DNA from: Paraburkholderia bryophila
Lineage (GTDB): Bacteria > Pseudomonadota > Gammaproteobacteria > Burkholderiales > Burkholderiaceae
Direction: 5' to 3'
DNA length: 64,000 nucleotides
Assembly (NCBI RefSeq): GCF_013409255.1
Contig: NZ_JACCAS010000002.1
Span: 1,178,001 to 1,242,000 of the forward strand
Below, one piece after another: positions 43,613 to 52,835 of this stretch. Position 1 is the first letter of the stretch, and every line of letters starts with the position of its first letter. A model generated the notes under the pieces. It searched no databases. It was not told where the DNA came from and saw only the letters and a list, made by a program, of their open reading frames with translations. Position numbers and translations under genes: made by a program.

Positions 43613-45082
43613 TCAGCGCTTCAGCATCGCGCGGGCCGCTTTTGCGGCGCCCGGTCGGCCCATATCTACCGCGACGAAATGCGCGATCTTGCGCTCGCCG
43701 AGGTCGACCGCAACGTAGTCGTTCGGCGCTTTCGCGGTAAGGCCGTCCGACGCCGAATGGTATTCAATGCGCAGTTGCGAAGCGGTAACGACGAGTCGCA
43801 GATAACCGTAGTTGGTGTCGTCGTAGTTCTCGAGTACCACCAGGTCACTTTTCGCCGACGCCGCCTGCAAAACCTGCGGCGCGCGAATCGGTGCAGTGCC
43901 GCTCGGCACCAGTTTGATCAGACCATGGCCCCCGTTACCACACACAATGTAGGGAATCTGCGTGCCGTCCGTGCGACGGGTGCGTGTGAAGCGTTGATAG
44001 TTATGCGCATGTCCGGAAAGAAACGCATGCGGCCAAACGCCATTGGCTTCACAGATCTCGTCGATCTGTTGCAGCATCGCGGTACTCGAACCGTGACCGC
44101 CCGCGCAATAGGGCGGATGATGATCGGCGATCAACAACGCACCCGTGAATTTTTCCGCTTTCACGCGTTTGAGCGCGGCGTCGAGGTAGTCGAGCTGACT
44201 GCGCCCAATGTGAGGATCCGAAATCACACCCGGGTCTTCGAGTGTATTGCTGTAGATCACCAGCACGCGCACGAACGGTGCCTCGAACGTAAAGAACACG
44301 CCGGGCTGAATCTGCGCGGTACGCGACAAACCACCCGCCTCCGGTGTCACGACAAAATCTTGCGCGCAAAAATTGCGCAAAAATGCCGCGAGACTTTTTG
44401 CATGCGCCTCGGGCGAGACCATGCCGTCGTGATTGCCCGCGCAGGCAAGGATCGGCGCGGGATAGCTGCGATAGGGCTCGTAAAACTGATCGTAATAGTA
44501 CTTGCTCTCGCCAAAGCTGTAGACCACGTCGCCGAGTAACAGCGCGAACTGAGGGATCTCCGCAGCGTTCGGTTCGGCAAAGTCTGCCGTCATCTTGTCG
44601 GCGACTTCATTCTGCGTGGCGGGTCCCGTTGTATTGCCGCAATCACCCAGCGCGTGAAAGACGAGCTGTCCCGACGCCGTTACCGTATCGACCGCGCCGG
44701 TATTGCCGCCAAACACTTCGGCGAGCGACAGTTGCGGTTCGACGCCACCGCGCGGCACAGGAAAGGGCAACGGAAAGAGCTTGTGCTCGGCGTTGAGTTT
44801 ATCGATCTCTTTGTACGCCGCGTCATCCGATGGATGAGAAACGCGAAACACAGTCGGGTCGGCGGTCGGTTGCGGCTGCGCGAACACGGGATGCGTCAGC
44901 GCGCGCTCGCGCAGCGCGACGGGTGCATCGGCACTGCCCGACTGAGGCACGGGCATAGGCGCGGCCGTAGCGGCCGACGCTTCGCGACGAGCCGCCGCCT
45001 TGCCTTCATACGGCTCCTTTCGCTTCGCTTTCTTGCCGCTGTCTTTCGGTTCGCTTTTCTTCGACTCGTGTTTTGCCGGCAT
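43613..45082 (-). CDS. Metallophosphoesterase (calcineurin-like)
   Basis: A 489-residue protein with the full calcineurin-like metal site: LVFHALGDCG, LLLGDVVYSFG, CAGNHDGM, IADHHPPYC and LSGHAHNYQRF. A Lys-rich, disordered N-terminal tail of about 40 residues (MPAKHESKKSEPKDSGKKAK) replaces any signal peptide, so it is probably cytoplasmic. AAAGAGG precedes the ATG at 45082. It precedes the YbhN-like gene, so it may dephosphorylate a lipid-linked or sugar phosphate. A second, exported phosphatase of related fold is encoded at 62278. Confidence 0.85.
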   Translation of the reverse strand: MPAKHESKKSEPKDSGKKAKRKEPYEGKAAARREASAATAAPMPVPQSGSADAPVALRERALTHPVFAQPQPTADPTVFRVSHPSDDAAYKEIDKLNAEHKLFPLPFPVPRGGVEPQLSLAEVFGGNTGAVDTVTASGQLVFHALGDCGNTTGPATQNEVADKMTADFAEPNAAEIPQFALLLGDVVYSFGESKYYYDQFYEPYRSYPAPILACAGNHDGMVSPEAHAKSLAAFLRNFCAQDFVVTPEAGGLSRTAQIQPGVFFTFEAPFVRVLVIYSNTLEDPGVISDPHIGRSQLDYLDAALKRVKAEKFTGALLIADHHPPYCAGGHGSSTAMLQQIDEICEANGVWPHAFLSGHAHNYQRFTRTRRTDGTQIPYIVCGNGGHGLIKLVPSGTAPIRAPQVLQAASAKSDLVVLENYDDTNYGYLRLVVTASQLRIEYHSASDGLTAKAPNDYVAVDLGERKIAHFVAVDMGRPGAAKAARAMLKR

Positions 45083-45321
45083 GTGCGCCTCTTTCAAACT
45101 GATCGGTCGGGAATCTGGCAGGCAACGGTGTTCGTTGCAAACGTAGAACGTTACGACACACGCGTGTCGGAAAAGTGTCCGATAGAAGGCAAAACGGAGA
45201 GCACACAATTCAACGCCGGCAGCGTTGAGCGCGAAACGCGTTAGCAGGAATGCGCGCTCATCGCACCGGCCATGTACTGACTTGAAGTTGTCATAAACGG
45301 CCGCTATTTTTAACGCGCGAT

Positions 45322-46875
45322 TTACGACGTCGTCGCGCCCAGCAGAACCATGCTGTGTATGCCGGCTAAAGCCTGCTGCCACGCGTCGCTATTGCGTTCC
45401 GCCTGTCCGTTTTCGAATAGCGGCTTCAACAGCGCCAGCAGATCTTTCGAATGCGACGAACTCGAAGGCGTGGTTACATCCGAAACCAGCGCACCTCGCA
45501 CGTATTCGGATTGACGCGTCGATTGACTCGACGACTGGCTCAATGACGCACTCAGCAACTTGCCTTTTTCAGTGGCGATCTGGGTGGTGCTGTCGGCGTC
45601 GTCGTTGATCTGCATGTAGTAGTAGTTCTGCGAGGTCTTCGACGTGTTGAGCACCGGCGCACCGGTTCCCGTGAGCGCCTGGTGATAGCTCGCGCTCAGA
45701 TGCGATTGCTGAGTTTGCGAGATCGTGCCCCTCAGAAAATTGCCTTCGCTGCGGGTGCTTTGCGATAGCTGATATGCGAACGCATCGACCTCGCCCAAAC
45801 GGAACGGATTCGACGACACCGGCGTTTCGGTCACGGATGCGCTGAAATCAGCGAGGCCCGTCAGCATCGCGTGATCCGACTGGGCCAGCCAAGGCGCGTA
45901 GGCCGTGCCGGCAAGTTGTTGCGACGGTGTGCCGTAACTGCTGTTCATCTGCGAGAACGCATCTTTGAATATGCTCATCAACGCCGCGTTACCGTGACCG
46001 CGCGCGGTGGCGTTGTCGATCTGCTTCAGATAGCTTGCAATGGCCTGGCTGCGCTGCGCGTCCGAACCCCACAGCGCGGAATTGCTGGTGTCGACGTCGA
46101 CGTTCATCTTGCCCGCCGCGCCCGAGATGCTCAGGGTTCTGGCGGCGCTGCTCGTAGAAAAATCGACTGCCAGATTGTTTGACCCGTCATTGGTGACGTT
46201 GAACTGCAACTTCACCGACGACAACACCGACGGGTCCGTGTCCATCAAACCACTGAGGTCGACGGTGGGCGGTACTGCGCTAAGGCCGTCGATAGCGTGC
46301 TGAAAACCGTCGGCCATTTTGGCCAATGCGTTGCGCTCGGCATCGCTGAGCTTGCCGCTGCTGTGCATGCTGACCGCGAGTGTGCCGCCGCCGCTATCCA
46401 GTGCGATATCCACTTCGACGCCGCTTGCGGTCTTAACCGTCAGTTTGATATCGCCTTGCGGACCCTGTGCCGATGGCTCTAAGCCGCTGACTCCGCCGGT
46501 CGATGCGACATTGACCGATTGGGAGAAATCGCTGCCCGTCGTCTTGAAGCGATCCAGCAGCGCACTGCCCAGGCCGTAGAACTGACCGGAAATGGACTGC
46601 GACATGTAATCGCCCGCCATCGCCAAAGTCACGGCATCCGTGCTGTTTTGGGCCCACGTGACAGTTGGCGCAACGTTCGCGAGTTTGCCTTCTGGCGTGT
46701 AGACCACGGGTGCATCGACGCCAATCATCGACGGGATCGTCACGATGGTCGATGCGGATGTCGTGACCGACTCCTGCGAAGCAGTCGCGCTCACGGAAGC
46801 GACGCTAGCGGTCGCATTCGATAGCGGCTTCACTGCCAGTGCTGGGAGGGCGTTCAACGGCGACAACGTGGTCAT
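45322..46875 (-). CDS. 517-residue Ser/Thr-rich protein of unknown function
   Basis: A long intact frame beginning MTTLSPLNALPALAVKPLSN. It is rich in Ser, Thr and Ala with almost no Cys. There is no classical signal peptide or membrane helix. Features include TVTWAQNSTDAVTLAMAGDY near residue 70, a beta-like middle (VEVDIALDSGGGTLAVSMHS) and a helical C-terminus with SSSHSKDLLALLKPLFENGQ. Composition and the unstructured N-terminus are reminiscent of proteins exported by dedicated secretion systems, but no such system is nearby. I do not recognise the family. Confidence 0.75.
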   Translation of the reverse strand: MTTLSPLNALPALAVKPLSNATASVASVSATASQESVTTSASTIVTIPSMIGVDAPVVYTPEGKLANVAPTVTWAQNSTDAVTLAMAGDYMSQSISGQFYGLGSALLDRFKTTGSDFSQSVNVASTGGVSGLEPSAQGPQGDIKLTVKTASGVEVDIALDSGGGTLAVSMHSSGKLSDAERNALAKMADGFQHAIDGLSAVPPTVDLSGLMDTDPSVLSSVKLQFNVTNDGSNNLAVDFSTSSAARTLSISGAAGKMNVDVDTSNSALWGSDAQRSQAIASYLKQIDNATARGHGNAALMSIFKDAFSQMNSSYGTPSQQLAGTAYAPWLAQSDHAMLTGLADFSASVTETPVSSNPFRLGEVDAFAYQLSQSTRSEGNFLRGTISQTQQSHLSASYHQALTGTGAPVLNTSKTSQNYYYMQINDDADSTTQIATEKGKLLSASLSQSSSQSTRQSEYVRGALVSDVTTPSSSSHSKDLLALLKPLFENGQAERNSDAWQQALAGIHSMVLLGATTS

Positions 46876-47050
46876 ATCGAGCGTGCCTTATTTCTTGGTA
46901 TGGAGTAGAGGACGTCCGGCCGACATCCGCTTTATCAGTCGCTATATCGGCACTCGATACAGGATCTTTATATGTCTGATGAATGTTATGCGAGATAACT
47001 TGAATTAAAGCTTTGAAACTACGTAATAGCGTAGCGAATGACACACTGTG

Positions 47051-47097
47051 GGATCCTGCTTACCCAGGCTGCTTACCCAGGCTTTGTAGCAGGATCC
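47051..47097. repeat. 10-bp inverted repeat enclosing a tandem repeat
   Basis: GGATCCTGCT (47051-47060) and AGCAGGATCC (47088-47097) are perfect inverted copies. The loop contains GCTTACCCAGGCT twice in tandem (47058-47070, 47070-47082). It lies 14 bp after the stop of the DUF4148 gene, where a terminator is expected, but has no T-run. Confidence 0.6.
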
Positions 47098-47111
47098 TGT
47101 GCACGCACTAT

Positions 47112-47462
47112 TCAGCTACCGAAGTACAGATTGCAGTAGCTGACCGGCCCGACACAACCGGCGTTCATCGTTGTATGTACCGGACGGCCTGACGACGAGC
47201 TGCCGTTCTGAGCTACACCGCCATACGACGATTGCGTCGCTTGCTGCGTGTCTTGCGCGGCAACCTTCGCTTCGGCTGCCTGAATGTCGGCGGGGTAGGT
47301 GGCGTCGTCGCTCGTTGACGGGTTGTAGCCAGCCTGTTCGACACGTACCAGATCAGCGCGCACTTCAGCGCGCGTCACCGGCGTATTGGATTGAGCGAAG
47401 CTGAGAACAGGAGTAGCCAATGCGCCAGCGGCGAGAGCGAAACAAACGAGAGCGTTTTTCAT
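47112..47462 (-). CDS. DUF4148 exported protein with CVGPxxYCxxYFGS tail
   Basis: A 116-residue secreted protein. The signal peptide MKNALVCFALAAGALATPVL ends near LSFAQ. The DUF4148 segment VTRAEVRADLVRVEQAGYNP is typical of Burkholderiales. After a Gln/Ser-rich linker the protein ends CVGPVSYCNLYFGS. The last 14 residues recur in the small gene just upstream, so this looks like a fusion of a DUF4148 protein to a small Cys-containing tail. It is presumably periplasmic; function is unknown. Confidence 0.85.
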   Translation of the reverse strand: MKNALVCFALAAGALATPVLSFAQSNTPVTRAEVRADLVRVEQAGYNPSTSDDATYPADIQAAEAKVAAQDTQQATQSSYGGVAQNGSSSSGRPVHTTMNAGCVGPVSYCNLYFGS

Positions 47463-47526
47463 GATTCAGTTTCCTTTAAGACGTGGTGAATTACCGGGCA
47501 ACGATTGCCCCATTGAAGTTGACACG

Positions 47527-47676
47527 TTAGCTACCGAAGTACGGCGTGCAGTAACCTGCGGGGCCGACACACTGCTGTGTTTTCGTGTGAGCGACTTCCT
47601 TCGCGGACGCTTGCGTCATGACGCCGGCCGAAGCAGCGAAGATCAGCGCGAGTACGATAAAAAATTTTGCTTTCAT
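47527..47676 (-). CDS. 49-residue exported peptide ending CVGPxxYCxxYFGS
   Basis: A short gene with a signal peptide (MKAKFFIVLALIFAASAGVM, then TQASAKE) and a tiny mature part ending CVGPAGYCTPYFGS. The two Cys, GP and terminal YFGS match the end of the neighbouring DUF4148 protein, including at the DNA level near the stop codons. TTAGGCATCC precedes the ATG as a modest ribosome site. It lies 64 bp upstream of the DUF4148 gene on the same strand. The mature peptide of about 25 residues could form one disulphide loop. Function is unknown. Confidence 0.75.
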   Translation of the reverse strand: MKAKFFIVLALIFAASAGVMTQASAKEVAHTKTQQCVGPAGYCTPYFGS

Positions 47677-47896
47677 CTGGATGCCTAACTAGTTGGAGAT
47701 TGAAGAGTCCTATCTGCGTGATTGAAAATCCCTCCTCGCTCGCTTACCGCTGCGTACTGCTCGCGAGGCGAAGGCACCACCTCTACCCTTGTGCCCTCGT
47801 TCGCGGCGCTTGTGTTTGCCGCCGTCCATGCAAGGGCAAACACATCGAATCGCCGCTTATTCCAATTATTTTCTTGCCGACGAAATGACCCGAACC

Positions 47897-48718
47897 TTAC
47901 ATTCCCCTGAACAGGTGGGCGTACAGGCGACTAACGACCAGCCGGCTCGGATTGCCGCGCAGGGTCAGCGTCAATTTCCCCGCCTCGTCCCGCTGGGCGG
48001 TCTCGATGGCCTCGCAGCGCACCACGGCGCCACGGTGGATCTGCCAGAACCGCTGCGGATCGAGTTGCGGCAACAGTTCCCGCAACGACAAGCGGATCAG
48101 ATGCTCGCGTTCAGCGGTCACGACGCGAATGTATTTGTCGGCAGCTTCGAAGAAGAGAATGTCGTCGATGGGGACCATCGTGATCGTGTTCCCGGCACTC
48201 GCCTGAATCACGCGCAGCGGCGCCGCAGCAGGCGTTCTGCGCGACGGTTCCGGTTGACCGGCGGCCAGCAGTTCGCGCATCTGATCGACAACCGTATTCA
48301 GCGAAGCGGCCGCCGCTTGTGGCGGTTTGCGGTCTTGCAGGCGCTCTTGCAGACGTGCGCAGGTTTTCGCGAGGCGCTCGGTCTGCACCGGCTTCAGCAC
48401 ATAGTCGAAGGCGGAGCGTTCGAATGCCTGCAGCGCATATTGGTCGTAGGCGGTCACGAACACGATCAGCGGAAAGCGCTTGCCGTCTTCGGGCCAATCT
48501 TCGGTTAGCGCCTCGGCGCACTCCAAACCCGTCATGCCCGGCATGCGGATATCGAGGAACAGAATATCCGGCTGCAAACTCAGCGCCTGTTCCGTCGCCG
48601 TTTCGCCGTCGCCGACACTGGCGACGATCTCCAGATCAGGCCACAGCCTGAGCAATTCGGCTTGCAGGTTGGCGGCCAGCAACGCCTCGTCTTCCGCAAT
48701 TAAAGCTGTCGTCTTCAT
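47897..48718 (-). CDS. LytTR-family response regulator
   Basis: A 273-residue regulator: receiver domain with phospho-acceptor D56 in ILFLDIRMPGM, then a linker, then a LytTR DNA-binding domain from about residue 165 (MVPIDDILFFEAADKYIRVV, ending FWQIHRGAVVRCEAI). It lies 7 bp downstream of the LytS-like kinase gene and is its partner. LytTR regulators bind imperfect direct repeats, often controlling envelope, alginate or carbon-utilisation genes. No clear target site was identified here. Confidence 0.93.
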   Translation of the reverse strand: MKTTALIAEDEALLAANLQAELLRLWPDLEIVASVGDGETATEQALSLQPDILFLDIRMPGMTGLECAEALTEDWPEDGKRFPLIVFVTAYDQYALQAFERSAFDYVLKPVQTERLAKTCARLQERLQDRKPPQAAAASLNTVVDQMRELLAAGQPEPSRRTPAAAPLRVIQASAGNTITMVPIDDILFFEAADKYIRVVTAEREHLIRLSLRELLPQLDPQRFWQIHRGAVVRCEAIETAQRDEAGKLTLTLRGNPSRLVVSRLYAHLFRGM

Positions 48719-48725
48719 GATGGTT

Positions 48726-49835
48726 TTACCGTTGATACGGAAGCGTGACGGTCGCGAGAGCGCCCCCTTCCTTGTCCGTTGCGGGAATCAGTTCGATGTG
48801 GCCGGCGTGGCCGTAGAGTGCTTCGAGGCGCTCGCGGACCTGTTGCAAGCCGAAGCGTGCGCCGTGCTCCGGCAGCGCGTCGAGTCCAACGCCTGTGTCG
48901 CGTACGGTGAGGATCAGCGACCCACCTTCAAGCATGGCCGTTACTTCGACACGGCCGCCTTTCACCTTCGGCTCCAAGCCGTGCTTGATCGCATTTTCGA
49001 CCAACGGTTGCAGGAGCAAAGGCGGCAATGGCAGCGTAGCGAGTTCCGCCGGCAATTCAAGCCGGATTTGCAGCCGTGAGCCCATCCGGATCTGCATCAA
49101 CGCAAGGTAGTCGCAGATGCGCTCGAATTCCGTTGAAAGCGGATGCAGTCCGGTACGCGACGCCTCGAGCGTAGCCCGCAAATAAGCGATCAAATGATCG
49201 AGCATGCCTTGCGCACGCGGTGCGTCGTGGCCGATCAGCACACGCAGATTAGCCAGCGTGTTGAACAACATATGCGGCTCGAGCTGCGACTCCAGCAACT
49301 TCAGGCGATTTTCCGCCGCTGTGCGCAGTGCCGCTTGTGTACGGGTTTCCATGGCAGCCATGCGAGCACGTGCGTAGAGAAAATAGTTAATGCCGATGGC
49401 CGGGACCAGTGCCACGACAATGCTGAGAAGAACCATTCGCGTGTCCGCCGCGATAATCAGAGGCTCGCGATGCGTGCCCGTGAGCAGATCGCCGAGAGCG
49501 ACGCCCGCAAAGTACCCCACGATCAGCGAGCCGACGATCCACGGCGCCATCAAACCCCAGCCCGGCCAGTTGCGCTTCGCGTCGAGGTTCTCGGGAAAGC
49601 GCTTACGCAGCCAGTAGGACAGCCCGTGACGTCCCGCGACGATCAGCGCCTGAGTGAACGACACGACGAGAAAGGCGTACATCAGATCTTTCATGAACGA
49701 CTCCTCGTAGATCGTGCTGTACAGCCACGCGCTGCCGACGGTGGTCGGAATCGTCACCCGAAGCGTTCGCAGCAGCCATCGAGGTGGGGTCGTAAGTAGG
49801 TTCATTGCGCAGTATCGAATCCGGGGGTTGGTCAT
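48726..49835 (-). CDS. LytS/YehU-type membrane histidine kinase
   Basis: A 369-residue kinase. Four helices occupy about residues 20-155 (FLVVSFTQALIVAG, WIVGSLIVGYFAGVALGDLL, VLLSIVVALVPAIGINYFL). Then comes the His_kinase domain with H188 in QLEPHMLFNTLANLR, and a HATPase domain with LQPLVENAIKHGLEP and VRDTGVGLD. It has no extra sensor domain, so the membrane part itself probably senses. The start is ATG 49835 or 49805; both lack a strong ribosome site. It forms an operon with the LytTR regulator. Confidence 0.92.
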   Translation of the reverse strand: MTNPRIRYCAMNLLTTPPRWLLRTLRVTIPTTVGSAWLYSTIYEESFMKDLMYAFLVVSFTQALIVAGRHGLSYWLRKRFPENLDAKRNWPGWGLMAPWIVGSLIVGYFAGVALGDLLTGTHREPLIIAADTRMVLLSIVVALVPAIGINYFLYARARMAAMETRTQAALRTAAENRLKLLESQLEPHMLFNTLANLRVLIGHDAPRAQGMLDHLIAYLRATLEASRTGLHPLSTEFERICDYLALMQIRMGSRLQIRLELPAELATLPLPPLLLQPLVENAIKHGLEPKVKGGRVEVTAMLEGGSLILTVRDTGVGLDALPEHGARFGLQQVRERLEALYGHAGHIELIPATDKEGGALATVTLPYQR

Positions 49836-50230
49836 AACTCAGATAACAGGTCAATGCTTATCACATTTCCCGCCATACCGACGAATCTTGTTCGTCGCGT
49901 GGTCAATGGAAAGCTCGTCGATGGCATGTTGGCGTCCCGCTATCTGTGGTGTGAACCTGCTGTGACGCCATCTTCGCGGGCATGCCGATGCCGCGCCATC
50001 GCGTTGCGACGAACGGCGCCTGCATGTCGCGAAATGAAGCTACTCGGCGCGAAGTGCAGGTCTCACACATGGCGACGCGCAACAGATCGGCCATAACGAC
50101 AGCCGGATAGCGGCCAAACTCAGCGCGGATATCCTGTCGTCGCGTACTATCTGGACTATCGAATTCGCCTGGCCGCTTCTCCGCCAGGCCGTCCTTCGGC
50201 GTTGCACGTCATCCCGTCAAGGTGAGACCC
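49836..50230. other. Divergent gap between the LytS-like kinase and DUF3455 genes, no gene seen
   Basis: About 395 bp of normal GC content with only weak, overlapping short frames. It must contain the two divergent promoters. I see no clear dyad or terminator. Confidence 0.4.
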
Positions 50231-50755
50231 ATGTCCCAGCGTTTCCTGAAGCCGTCCCTGGCAATCGCCATGCTGTCTGTGCTGGCAGCGTGCGCGACAC
50301 CGTCGTCCGCGCCCGTCAGTTCTTCCTCCAACTCTTCCATTACGCCGCCGCAAGGTACGCGAGCGATGACATTGGCCGCGTCCGGCGTGCAAAACTATTC
50401 GTGCGAGTTCGACGCGCAGCATCGTCTGGGATGGGTGTTCAAGAGTCCGCAAGCGATACTGTTCGATACGAGTGGTCATGCTGCGGTTCGTCACGGCGCA
50501 GGCCCGTCTTGGGAAGCGGAAGACGGTAGCAAAATCGTAGGTCATGTGCTTGCACAGCAACCGAGCGAAACACCGGCAAGCATTCCCCAACTGCTGCTTG
50601 AAACGCATGGCACCGGCGCTAACGGCACACTTGCGGATGTCCGCTACGTGCAGCGTCTGCACACTGTCGGCGGATTGGCGCCCCAGGCGCCGTGCTCGAC
50701 TGAGCATCAGATCGGAAGTTCGCCCTATCTTGCCGACTACGTGTTCTACCGGTAA
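50231..50755 (+). CDS. DUF3455 lipoprotein
   Basis: A 174-residue protein with a lipoprotein signal (AMLSVLAAC, lipobox before the Cys). The DUF3455 body follows: YSCEFDAQHRLGWVFKSPQA, then HAAVRHGAGPSWEAEDGSKI, then LLETHGTGANGTLADVRYVQ and a Cys near the end. It is probably attached to the outer membrane, facing the periplasm. Family function is unknown. AAGGTGAG precedes the ATG. A glutathione transferase gene begins 30 bp downstream. Confidence 0.9.
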   Translation: MSQRFLKPSLAIAMLSVLAACATPSSAPVSSSSNSSITPPQGTRAMTLAASGVQNYSCEFDAQHRLGWVFKSPQAILFDTSGHAAVRHGAGPSWEAEDGSKIVGHVLAQQPSETPASIPQLLLETHGTGANGTLADVRYVQRLHTVGGLAPQAPCSTEHQIGSSPYLADYVFYR

Positions 50756-51418
<663 letters not shown>

Positions 51419-51456
51419 AAGCGACGACCGGGCGCGGCGCAGTGAGCTTGGAGAAA

Positions 51457-52722
51457 TTAAAGGCTGGCGCCCGCACGGCTCGCCGTACGTGAGCGGCGGC
51501 CGTAAGCGCTCATCATCACGAAGCTGATCACAAAGCTCACACCACCGACAAGAAGCAGCCCGGTCTCTCCAAACAACGGCAGCAGATTCGTCAACAAGCC
51601 GGTGACCACCCACGCCACCGCCATGACTGATCCGGCAATACCGAGCGCCCAGCCTTGCCGTTGTTCGCTGACGGCGTCGGAGTAAGCGGTGTACATTGTT
51701 GTGTACGCCACCATGTCGAAACAGCCGACTAGCGTGGCGAGACACCACAACACGATCTCCTGCGGAAATAGCGCGGACAGGATCTGACACACGCCGGCGA
51801 TTAATAAGCCGGTCTTTGCAATGTCGACCACGCCCCAGACCCGGAGCATGAGCCGCACGACGAACAGCAGACCCAGCACGAAGCACACACCGATCAAGCC
51901 GCTGAACAAGCCGAGTTGCAAGCTCGAATAGTGGAATTTCGTTTGTAGTAATAGCATGATGGTCTGCAAATACAGCCCATACCCCACCTGCATCAGAAAG
52001 AAGACGACCGACAGAAACGCTACCTCTTTATGCATTGCCGCCTGATAGACGATACGCAGCGGCAACAACAGATCGATGCGGGTCGCGCCCACCGCCTGCG
52101 CCGTATCGCGATACGAGCATGCGGTCCAGATCGCGCACGCGGCCGATAGTCCGCCGACCAGCAGGAAGGGCGTCCCATAGTTGAATATCGGCGCGACGGT
52201 TCGATCCGACGTGACGCCGCCCAGCACCGGGCCAACGATCACACCGGCGCTAAACGCAAGCGACATGATGCTCATGTTGTAAGCCTTGTTGTCGGGCGTA
52301 CTCACGTCGGTGATTGCCGCTTGCGCAATGCCCTGGCAACCCGCCATCAGCCCGCTCAAACCGCGCCCAAAGAGCAGCAGCCAGACACTGCCCTGAAACA
52401 CGCCGAGCGCCATGAGAAAGTAGCTGGCCGATAGACCGGCAATGCACAGCAACAGGATCTTCCGTCGACCGTACCCATCCGACAGATTGCCCATCAGCGA
52501 CGAGCCGAAGAACATAAAGAACGGATAGATGCCGTAACCCAGCCCGAGGTAAAAGTTGCGGAGTTGCGGCGTAGCATCGGTCGCCAGAATACCGGCCTGC
52601 GGATCGTTGAATATCGCCGACATCATCGGATAGACGAGGCCGAATCCCATTGCATCGATCGCGATGGCGAGCAGACACGGGCCGAGAAGCTTGAGGTTGA
52701 GTTTCGATCTGGATAGGGACAT
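51457..52722 (-). CDS. MFS transporter, drug:H+ antiporter-like (TetA type)
   Basis: A 421-residue, 12-helix permease. LLAIAIDAMGFGLVYPMMSA is helix 1 of the DHA1/TetA branch, GSSLMGNLSDGYGRRKILLL is motif A, and SLAFSAGVIVGPVLGGVTSD is motif C, the antiporter signature. It most likely exports a drug or metabolite. GGAG precedes the ATG. A LysR-type regulator gene is divergent 113 bp away, with a CCGATA-N5-TATCGG dyad between. Confidence 0.9.
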   Translation of the reverse strand: MSLSRSKLNLKLLGPCLLAIAIDAMGFGLVYPMMSAIFNDPQAGILATDATPQLRNFYLGLGYGIYPFFMFFGSSLMGNLSDGYGRRKILLLCIAGLSASYFLMALGVFQGSVWLLLFGRGLSGLMAGCQGIAQAAITDVSTPDNKAYNMSIMSLAFSAGVIVGPVLGGVTSDRTVAPIFNYGTPFLLVGGLSAACAIWTACSYRDTAQAVGATRIDLLLPLRIVYQAAMHKEVAFLSVVFFLMQVGYGLYLQTIMLLLQTKFHYSSLQLGLFSGLIGVCFVLGLLFVVRLMLRVWGVVDIAKTGLLIAGVCQILSALFPQEIVLWCLATLVGCFDMVAYTTMYTAYSDAVSEQRQGWALGIAGSVMAVAWVVTGLLTNLLPLFGETGLLLVGGVSFVISFVMMSAYGRRSRTASRAGASL

Positions 52723-52796
52723 TCTCGCTCCGTAGGCAATGACTCGATACCCGCAACGGTAACGTTCACACTAACCCTGCCGGTAGGCCTCCGCAG

Positions 52797-52813
52797 CCGA
52801 TAACAGCTATCGG
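52797..52813. promoter_or_regulatory. LysR-type dyad between MFS and LysR genes
   Basis: CCGATA-N5-TATCGG is a perfect 17-bp dyad that contains T-N11-A spacing as in LysR boxes. It lies 22 bp before the lysR-type gene and about 75 bp before the MFS gene, fitting joint activation and autoregulation. Confidence 0.55.
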
Positions 52814-52835
52814 TGGAACTGATACGATACGGCGC

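Noticed and set aside
42531..45082. Phosphatase and YbhN-like genes as a lipid A or aminoacyl-lipid modification system
   Set aside because: Linkage is suggestive, but the catalytic synthase domain of LPG synthases is missing and the phosphatase substrate is unknown, so no pathway was assigned.
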